Below are positions 58,289-64,000 of a DNA stretch of 64,000 nucleotides, in pieces. Every line of letters starts with the position of its first letter. Positions within the stretch are counted from its first letter, which is position 1. The notes beneath the pieces were generated by a model that worked only from the letters and a program-made list of their open reading frames with translations, was not told the origin of the DNA and did not search any database. The stretch covers positions 924,898-988,897 of the forward strand of contig CAVQRC010000004.1 of NCBI GenBank assembly GCA_963715045.1, in the 5' to 3' direction. The translations under genes were made by a program, and so were the position numbers. This DNA comes from CAVQRC01 sp963715045. GTDB taxonomy: Bacteria > Planctomycetota > Planctomycetia > Pirellulales > Lacipirellulaceae.

Positions 58289-59095
58289 TCACGAGAAGAT
58301 TCCGTAGTGGTACGCACCCTCGATGACACCGCTGGTGTAGTAGCCGCTTAGTCCCCTGAAGTTGCCCTTGGCGAAATAGACTTTGAGCGACGGGTTGCGT
58401 TGCATTGCCTGTCTTACATTTTCCACCAATTGATCGTCGGCGTTTCTCACCATCACGCCGCGAAATCCGGCCGTCAGGGGAAAGATGTCGTTGCCGCTGT
58501 CTCCACAAAACACGACTTCTTCCTTTGCGACTCCGAACGCTCCCGCTACGTACTCCAACGCCGTCTGCTTCGTTGCGCTGTTGGGCAGAAAATCAAGCAG
58601 CCCCTTGCCATCTTGCGAGTCGAAACTGTAGACGATCACCTCGTCGAACCTGTCCTTGACCAATGCGTCCACCTGTTGCAGTACGCCGTCCTTCTTTTCG
58701 TGTTCGACGTAGTAACTCTGCTTGAACTGGTTCTGGTGCTCGTGTTCCTGTTCGCGAATTCCTTCTACGTCAGCGACCGCACCCCGGATGCCGGCGGCGT
58801 CCCACCGCGGACTTGACCGTCTGACATGAGCGACCCATCCGTCGTCGTCGTGCCACGCGCCGTTCTCGAATTTTCGAATCGTTGTTCCGACGTCACCGCA
58901 CAAGAAGTGGGGATGCCTGACCCCGTACTCCTGGATGGCCTTCTCTGTGAGATCGAGGTTTCTGCCGGTCACGTAAACGACGAGCGTGTCGTGTTTCTCG
59001 GTCAGTTCGTTAAACAGCGAAATGGCCGACTCGTCACGATCCCAACGACCGTTCGGTAGCAGCGTTCGATCCAGGTCGGTGGCCAGTATGTTCAC
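58289..59095 (-). CDS. Sucrose-phosphate phosphatase-like HAD hydrolase
   Basis: Removes phosphate from sucrose 6-phosphate in relatives. The protein has 268 residues, HAD type IIB. Motif I DLDRTLLPNG is at residues 7-16 (DxDxT), motif II VYVTGRN near 40, motif III Lys in SATKQTALEYV near 175 and motif IV FCGDSGNDIFPL near 195. The cap module holds IREQEHEHQNQFKQSYYVEHE. Sugar-phosphate specificity follows from neighbours: the sucrose phosphorylase gene starts 19 bases upstream and a synthase with a second such domain lies divergent. So it could act on sucrose 6-phosphate or another sugar phosphate. The ATG at 59095 starts the fold. Confidence 0.87.
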   Translation of the reverse strand: MNILATDLDRTLLPNGRWDRDESAISLFNELTEKHDTLVVYVTGRNLDLTEKAIQEYGVRHPHFLCGDVGTTIRKFENGAWHDDDGWVAHVRRSSPRWDAAGIRGAVADVEGIREQEHEHQNQFKQSYYVEHEKKDGVLQQVDALVKDRFDEVIVYSFDSQDGKGLLDFLPNSATKQTALEYVAGAFGVAKEEVVFCGDSGNDIFPLTAGFRGVMVRNADDQLVENVRQAMQRNPSLKVYFAKGNFRGLSGYYTSGVIEGAYHYGIFS

Positions 59096-59114
59096 TTCGA
59101 TTCCTCCCCCCAGA

Positions 59115-60872
59115 CTAATCGTAAGACAACGAGGTTTTCAGTCCGGCCTCGTCGCGGTGCGCGATGTCAAAGCTGAAGTTCAACAAATCTGCGTTCAACG
59201 AAGCCGTACATGCACCGTTGGTCCAAGTCAGTTGCAGGACGTGTTCATCTGAATGGTGGATCTCCAACTCGCCGTAGAATGCCGTCGAGGAATTACGCAG
59301 CTTGATCAGTTTGAGTTGATCACGCACGACGATTCGTCTCAGCGCGTGCTCGACATCGTGGGGCTCCAGATTCGTGCGGTTGATCTCTTTGTGCCCGCCG
59401 GTACCGCCCCTGTCGGCTGCCTCGTAGTTGTTCGTGCCGGCAAACAGATCCAGATACCAGACTTGTGGAATGCCCGGCATGAACAACTGAATGGCACGTG
59501 CGAGACGCATTTTCCGCTCGTCTTCCCCCAACGCACTGAAGTAGGTGGCGTTCACCTGGTAGTACGAGATTTTCTTCCCGTCGGGGCCGTATAGGTTTTT
59601 TACACGCCCCCCCCGGCTTAGTATTTTGTCGATGACCGCTTCGATCTGGTCGTCACTCAGCAAACCTTCTTTCGATACCCCGTAGATGTCCTGTCCGCTC
59701 AGGTCCAGCACGGGAATGCCGTCGTGACAACCCAGCATGTTGATCGTCTTGATGTCTTTCGAGATCACCTCGTCGATCCACCGCAGCAGGTGTTTGTTCG
59801 TGCCGCGATCCAGTGCATCGATGACGAGCCCCGGTAAGAAAAAGTCGTAGATCGGGAATCCCTCGCTTGCCACTTCTTCATGCAGGCCGTAGCCGTACTG
59901 ACTGTGGATCTCCGGGAGCAGAATCAAATCGTACTTTTCCGCGATGTGCCTCAACCTTTCGAGATACTCCCAAGTGCCGGGCTTGTTGAAAAAGTTCGCT
60001 TGGCCGGGCTCCTTGTGGAGGTACGCGAAGGCGTCCAACCTCACAAGCTTCGCACCGTAATCGCGCAGTTTCTTCAACGTCGCATCGTAAAACTCCCAGA
60101 CTTTTTCAGATTGAGCGTTCAAATCCATTTGCCCGAGGTAATTACGTTTCCGCTCGACGGTCGCAAGCAGTTTTTCCCGATAGCCGGACATCGCGCCCAG
60201 ATCGATTTCGTTCAGATCCGAGCTGACTTCCAACGCCTCGTTGAAAATCCGAATCAGCGTTTCGATATGCTCATCCGGGATTCCTTCCTGCGCCTTCAAG
60301 TCGTCCGGCTTGAGTTTCTCGTAGGTGATCTCCTGGTAGAAGGTGTTCCAGTAGGAACGGTCCGTTCCGTCTGGGAAGCGTACTTTTAGAATCGGCAGAC
60401 CCGGCTTCCGCATGAACAGCTTATTAAGGTATTCCTCTCGCGGTATCACGTAGCCGTCATCGCCCATCTCCCCGTTTCCCTGCCAGAACTCGTTCCAATC
60501 AATGAAGAAATCCTTGAATGTTGAATCGTCTCCGTGCAATAACATGTCTTGAAACTGGGGTGACCCCACAGAGAGATGGTTCAAAACCAGGTCGAACTTC
60601 AAGTCGATGTGCAGCTTCTCGATTTCTGCCAGGTCCTCGGCGGAAACGAGTTCCTCGTTGAACTCGTAATCGATGATCGAGAAACCACGATCCAGGTCAC
60701 TGTGGAAAAACGTGGGGAGGATGTAGAAGAGAGAAAAAGCGCCTTGCAGTTCCGGCCTCTTAAGCACCTCCAGGATATCCGACAGGTTGCGGCCGATGCT
60801 GTCCGGGTAGGCGTTGAACATGACGCCTCGTGGCAGTCTGCTGTCCTCGATTGATTTCGACGTCTTGACCAT
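59115..60872 (-). CDS. Sucrose phosphorylase-like GH13 enzyme
   Basis: Splits sucrose (or a glucosyl-glycerate-type glucoside) with phosphate to glucose 1-phosphate, GH13 subfamily 18 style. The protein has 585 residues. The opening VMFNAYPDSIGRNLSDIL and the FDLVLNHLSVGSPQFQDML region are typical. The nucleophile Asp is in AKLVRLDAFAY near 280, the acid/base Glu in LILLPEIHSQYG near 320 and the third Asp in NMLGCHDGIPVLD near 385. The C-terminal YEAADRGGTGGHKEINRTNL segment is the usual acceptor loop. The exact glucoside cannot be told from motifs. It is the middle gene of a three-gene set and lies 18 bases after the DUF2934 gene. Confidence 0.9.
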   Translation of the reverse strand: MVKTSKSIEDSRLPRGVMFNAYPDSIGRNLSDILEVLKRPELQGAFSLFYILPTFFHSDLDRGFSIIDYEFNEELVSAEDLAEIEKLHIDLKFDLVLNHLSVGSPQFQDMLLHGDDSTFKDFFIDWNEFWQGNGEMGDDGYVIPREEYLNKLFMRKPGLPILKVRFPDGTDRSYWNTFYQEITYEKLKPDDLKAQEGIPDEHIETLIRIFNEALEVSSDLNEIDLGAMSGYREKLLATVERKRNYLGQMDLNAQSEKVWEFYDATLKKLRDYGAKLVRLDAFAYLHKEPGQANFFNKPGTWEYLERLRHIAEKYDLILLPEIHSQYGYGLHEEVASEGFPIYDFFLPGLVIDALDRGTNKHLLRWIDEVISKDIKTINMLGCHDGIPVLDLSGQDIYGVSKEGLLSDDQIEAVIDKILSRGGRVKNLYGPDGKKISYYQVNATYFSALGEDERKMRLARAIQLFMPGIPQVWYLDLFAGTNNYEAADRGGTGGHKEINRTNLEPHDVEHALRRIVVRDQLKLIKLRNSSTAFYGELEIHHSDEHVLQLTWTNGACTASLNADLLNFSFDIAHRDEAGLKTSLSYD

Positions 60873-60890
60873 TGCAGAGATAGGGTTGTG

Positions 60891-61499
60891 CTACGTGTTC
60901 GATGCCGAATTCGGCGATTTTGGAAAGCCCCTGAGAGCATTGTCAAACGCCTGCATCGACAGTTCGGCGATATTGAAAACGCTTTCCGGGCGAAGGCGGC
61001 CTTGGGTGAATGCCTGCAAGGTCTTTACTGAGTCGCTGGCTACGTCTTTCAGCACTTGGGTTTGTTTGACCACCAACTCCGACGCGCTGTCCAGCAACTC
61101 ACCCTTCATGGCGGCCAGCTGTTTCAGTCCCTCCTGATGCCCGTCCAGCAAGTGCTCGAGATCCTCCTGGTCGAACCCGTAGCCAGCAAACAGACTCTTG
61201 AGCTGCTCGGTGATTTCGGCGGTGCTGGTCAGCGAAAACACACAGTTGAAATCCGTTTCGTAGGCGGTGTCGATTTCTTGTTCGGCGTCTGCCAGATCTC
61301 GAAGGGGATTGCCCCCGACGAATCCGCGTTGCTGTGCACGGGCGTAGACGTTTTCGCAAATCAATCTCCATCGTTCAGCCGGAGTAACGGTGCCCTTGCG
61401 ATCCCCGTGCAGCGCGGCCGATTCTGGATTCGACAACTTGGCCGCGTCTTCCGAGGAGTCACTGTGTTCACTGAGGTTTTGGGATAGGTTCTCAGCCAT
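60891..61499 (-). CDS. DUF2934 protein with phasin-like helical region
   Basis: A 202-residue protein. The start is MAENLSQNLSEHSDSSE. Residues about 42-75 (AERWRLICENVYARAQQRGF, then NPLRDLADAEQEID) fit DUF2934. The rest (LKSLFAGYGFDQEDLEHLLDGH, VKQTQVLKDVASDSVKTLQAF) is helical and amphipathic, similar in look to phasins, though no function is assigned. The ATG at 61499 is chosen because the frame above it has no family sign. The bases 61464-61497, which encode ENLSQNLSEH on the minus strand, are a fragment of the 80-bp repeat: the repeat supplies the protein's first residues. It leads the sucrose phosphorylase set. Confidence 0.78.
   Translation of the reverse strand: MAENLSQNLSEHSDSSEDAAKLSNPESAALHGDRKGTVTPAERWRLICENVYARAQQRGFVGGNPLRDLADAEQEIDTAYETDFNCVFSLTSTAEITEQLKSLFAGYGFDQEDLEHLLDGHQEGLKQLAAMKGELLDSASELVVKQTQVLKDVASDSVKTLQAFTQGRLRPESVFNIAELSMQAFDNALRGFPKSPNSASNT
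61464..61497 (+). repeat. Fragment of the ~80-bp repeat inside a gene start
   Basis: GTTCACTGAGGTTTTGGGAT followed by AGGTTCTCAG matches the last third of the units at 49316-49475, and lies in codons 2-12 of the minus-strand DUF2934 gene. Confidence 0.75.
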
Positions 61500-61882
61500 T
61501 TCTGCGTTCTCCTGACGATCGAGTGCCAGTTCCGTACAATTGCTGCAGCGATTCCCGATCGCCGACAGCCGCTTTCGTCCGCAGGCCACTGATTGTGGTT
61601 CTACGATACAGCAGGTTTCCAATCAATGGAAGAATGGCCCTCTGGCCTTGTTTTGCGTCTGACGTCGACGCGTCTCACAGTTGCACGACTCCAGGAGTCG
61701 CGTTGCGTGACCACCGTCACTCCGCCCGTCGTCGACGATGCCGTGACGTCACCAGATTTCGATGAATGTGTGTCCGAAGTCGTCAGACTTCGGCAAGGCG
61801 GTGATCGCCGAAGCCTCACGATCGCGGCTATAATGCTGTTTTGCCGACATGAAATAGTGAAGGAAGTAAAGGTTCTCTGAAA
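61500..61882. other. Divergent promoter region of the sucrose genes
   Basis: 383 bases between the DUF2934-led set and the synthase. It holds a hairpin, CCGAAGTC/GACTTCGG with a four-base loop, at 61774-61793. An imperfect CGACTC-CAG-GAGTCG stem is near 61686. No gene is supported, though a plus-strand frame is open at 61593-61880. An AAAGG lies nine bases before the synthase ATG. Confidence 0.5.
61774..61793. promoter_or_regulatory. Short perfect hairpin upstream of the synthase gene
   Basis: CCGAAGTC, four-base loop GTCA, GACTTCGG. It is 90 bases before the ATG at 61883, no T-run. Operator, RNA structure or REP-like element are all possible. Confidence 0.5.
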
Positions 61883-64000
61883 TGTTCGAGCAAGGAACCC
61901 ATCCCGATCACGACGTTGCGAAGAAAACGTCATCGCGACTGACGAACCTGAAGATCACGCTGATCAGTCTTCACGGGTTGATACGCGCTGACAATGCTGA
62001 ATTGGGCAGGGATGCCGATACGGGCGGTCAGGTCCTGTACGTATTGGAACTCGCTCGCGAGCTTGCCGAACAGCCTGAAGTGAGAGAAGTGGAATTGCTG
62101 ACACGGCAAATCTTCGATCCGAAAGTCGATGACGACTACGCTCAATTGGAAGAGCCAATTTCGGAGAATGCCAAGATTGTGCGGATTCCATTTGGTCCCA
62201 GGCGATACCTGCGCAAAGAAGCGTTGTGGCCGTACATGGAGATGTTCATTGACCAGACGTTAGCGCACTTCAAAAGATCTGGTCTGCCACATGTGATTCA
62301 CGGTCACTATGCGGACGCTGGATTCGCCGGCGCGCAGCTGGCCCGCCTGCTGCACATTCCGTTCGTCTTTACCGGACATTCGCTCGGGCGTGTTAAGCGG
62401 CAACGGCTTGCGCTCGGCAAAACGAACCTCGAGGCGCTGGAAAAAAAATACAAGTTTGCGACGCGGATCGATGCCGAAGAAGTTGCGCTGGAAACCGCGG
62501 CGATGGTCGTGACCAGCACGAGCCAGGAAGTCCAGCAACAGTACGAGTTGTACGATCACTACGTCCCATCGCGGATGGAAGTCATTCCGCCTGGCGTGAA
62601 TCTGACCTCGTTCGCGCCCCGCCCCGCCGATTGGAAGACGCCCCCGATTGTTGGTGAATTGGGGCGATTTCTCGAGCAGCCCGAGAAACCCATGATTCTG
62701 ACGGTGGCTCGACTCGACGAACGAAAAAATCTTGAAAAACTGGTCGAAGTTTACGGCCAAAGCAAGCAGCTGCAGGAACTCGCCAACCTGGTAATGTTCA
62801 TCGGAACCCGCGATGACTACCGCGACCTGCCGAAAGCACACCAGGCGATCGTTGAGAACGTATTCCATTTCATCGACCGCTACGACCTATACGGCAGAAT
62901 TGCCTGTCCGAAGAAGATCGCACCCAAAGAACTCCCCGATCTATATCGTTATGCGGAATCGTTGAAGGGAGTGTTTGTGAACCCGGCGCTGACGGAACCG
63001 TTTGGGCTGACGTTATTGGAGGCCGGCGCAACCGGCCTGCCGATCGTCGCGACCAACGATGGAGGTCCTCGCGACATTATCGCGAATTGCCAGAACGGTC
63101 TGTTGGTTGATCCGCTCAACAACGAGGAGATTGAGCACGCCTTGCTGCGGATGTTGACCGAACCGGAACGATGGGCTGAATGGTCGGCCAACGGTATCGA
63201 GGGAACGCGTCAGCATTACTCGTGGACCAACCACGTCAGGCGGTACCTTCGCGACGTGACGGATATCCTCGAACATACGTCGGTTCCCGTCTTGCGGAAC
63301 ACGCCCAGAGCCCGTCGATTGCCGGAGTTCGACCGCTTGATCATTACGGATGTGGACAACACGCTCACGGGCGACGACCAGTCGCTTCAGTCACTTGTCG
63401 AACTGATGAACAAGCACGATCACATCGGCTTCGGTGTTGCTACGGGACGGCGGCTTGACAGCGTGATGTCATTGATTGACGAATACGGCCTGCCGCGTCC
63501 CGACCTGATCGACTCCGACTGCGGAACCCAACTCCATTACGGCGAAAATCTCGTGCCTGATCGAAGTTGGCAACAGCAAATCGGCTACGCCTGGCAACCC
63601 GATGAGATTCGTAAGGTGCTCGACAAATTGCCCGGCTTCTTTCCGCAGGATGACGAGACACAGTCGGACTACAAGGTGAGCTACGACATCGACGCGAAGC
63701 AGGCCCCGAGCATCTCGCAGATCAAGAAGATCCTCCGCGAGGCGGGACTGCGAGCGCGAGTCATGATGTCGCTGGGGATGTATCTCGACGTGATTCCTGT
63801 TCGCGGCGGAAGCGACCTTTCCATACGACACGTGCTCTGGAAATGGGGCTTCGCACCGGAGCGGGTGTTGGTAGCGGGTGATTCGGGAAATGATGCGGGG
63901 ATGTTGCTGGGCCGAACTCTGGGAGTTGTGGTGGCCAACCACAGTAAGGAACTCAACCGACTGCGAAACAGGCCCCGAGTGTACTTTGCCAAGGCTTCCC
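61883..64000 (+). CDS. Sucrose-phosphate synthase fused to a sucrose-phosphatase domain (3' end outside window)
   Basis: 706 codons to the right edge without a stop. Residues 1-470 are a GT-B synthase: NAELGRDADTGGQVLYVLEL near 38-57, HGHYADAGFAGAQLA near 140, FTGHSLGRVKRQRL near 160, IPPGVNLTSFAP near 238, LTVARLDERKNLEKL and TEPFGLTLLEAGATGLPIVA near 375, all SPS marks for making sucrose 6-phosphate from UDP-glucose and fructose 6-phosphate. From about 485 a HAD domain follows: LIITDVDNTLTGDD, GVATGRRLDSV and VLVAGDSGNDAG (motifs I, II, IV), so product dephosphorylation is likely done by the same chain. The ATG at 61883 has AAAGG nine bases before it. Divergent from the sucrose phosphorylase set. 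Confidence 0.94.

Overview
This looks like a chromosomal segment of a planctomycete, probably Pirellulales-like. The evidence is the family mix: two DUF1559 prepilin-like proteins ending in an H-x9-DG-type domain, secreted proteins with dockerin-like DxDxDGxVDxxDF repeats and PEP-CTERM anchors, a Ser/Thr kinase with a WD40 domain, DUF2934 proteins, HEAT-repeat proteins, and high GC throughout. No taxon can be fixed from one window.

Layout. 1-5.9 kb (+): the end of a GH38-like protein, then cmk, rpsA, a group 2 sigma-70 factor and a small BON protein. 6-20.4 kb (mostly -): two enolase-superfamily genes of different subtypes, a lipoprotein, two DUF1559 proteins, a HEAT-repeat protein, the ABC-F ATPase Uup, and a coupled pair of TPR genes, one of them fused to an AAA ATPase. 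20.8-32.7 kb (mostly +): a matrixin-like PEP-CTERM protease, a Flp pilin with a clear terminator, an SDR and an NAD epimerase, then a tight run of two M14-like carboxypeptidases, a serine hydrolase and a YdcF protein. 33-41.3 kb: acs, a large autotransporter-like PEP-CTERM protein, and the kinase-WD40 gene, which overlaps it tail to tail. 41.4-49.2 kb (-): an exopolysaccharide set (Wzz-like, ExeA-like ATPase, tyrosine-kinase-like ATPase, two NAD epimerases, a GT2). 49.5-54.8 kb (+): trpF, ahcY, a DUF1015 protein and parB, with two parS-like sites just before parB. A tRNA-Pro(TGG) with its own terminator follows. Next come about 1.1 kb almost without genes, then a sucrose/osmotic-stress module to the right edge: an MscS channel with a companion protein, a sucrose phosphatase, a sucrose phosphorylase and a small DUF2934 protein, and a divergent sucrose-phosphate synthase fused to a phosphatase domain.

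The most important property of the sequence for a user is that nine genes (rpsA, an enolase-family gene, the HEAT gene, uup, the TPR-membrane gene, the BY-kinase-like gene, the Wzz-like gene, trpF, and the gene before mscS) are each broken once. In every case exactly one base too many is present, at or near a short homopolymer. Removing one base restores a single family-like protein each time. One direction and a shared sequence context point to assembly or base-calling over-calls more than to nine pseudogenes. The entries below give the reconstructed spans.

Other structure: an ~80 bp element present as a tandem pair at 49.3-49.5 kb, once at 12.2 kb, and as a fragment that supplies the first codons of the gene at 60.9-61.5 kb; a second ~55 bp element next to two stop codons; and an 8-bp tandem repeat between the parS-like sites.
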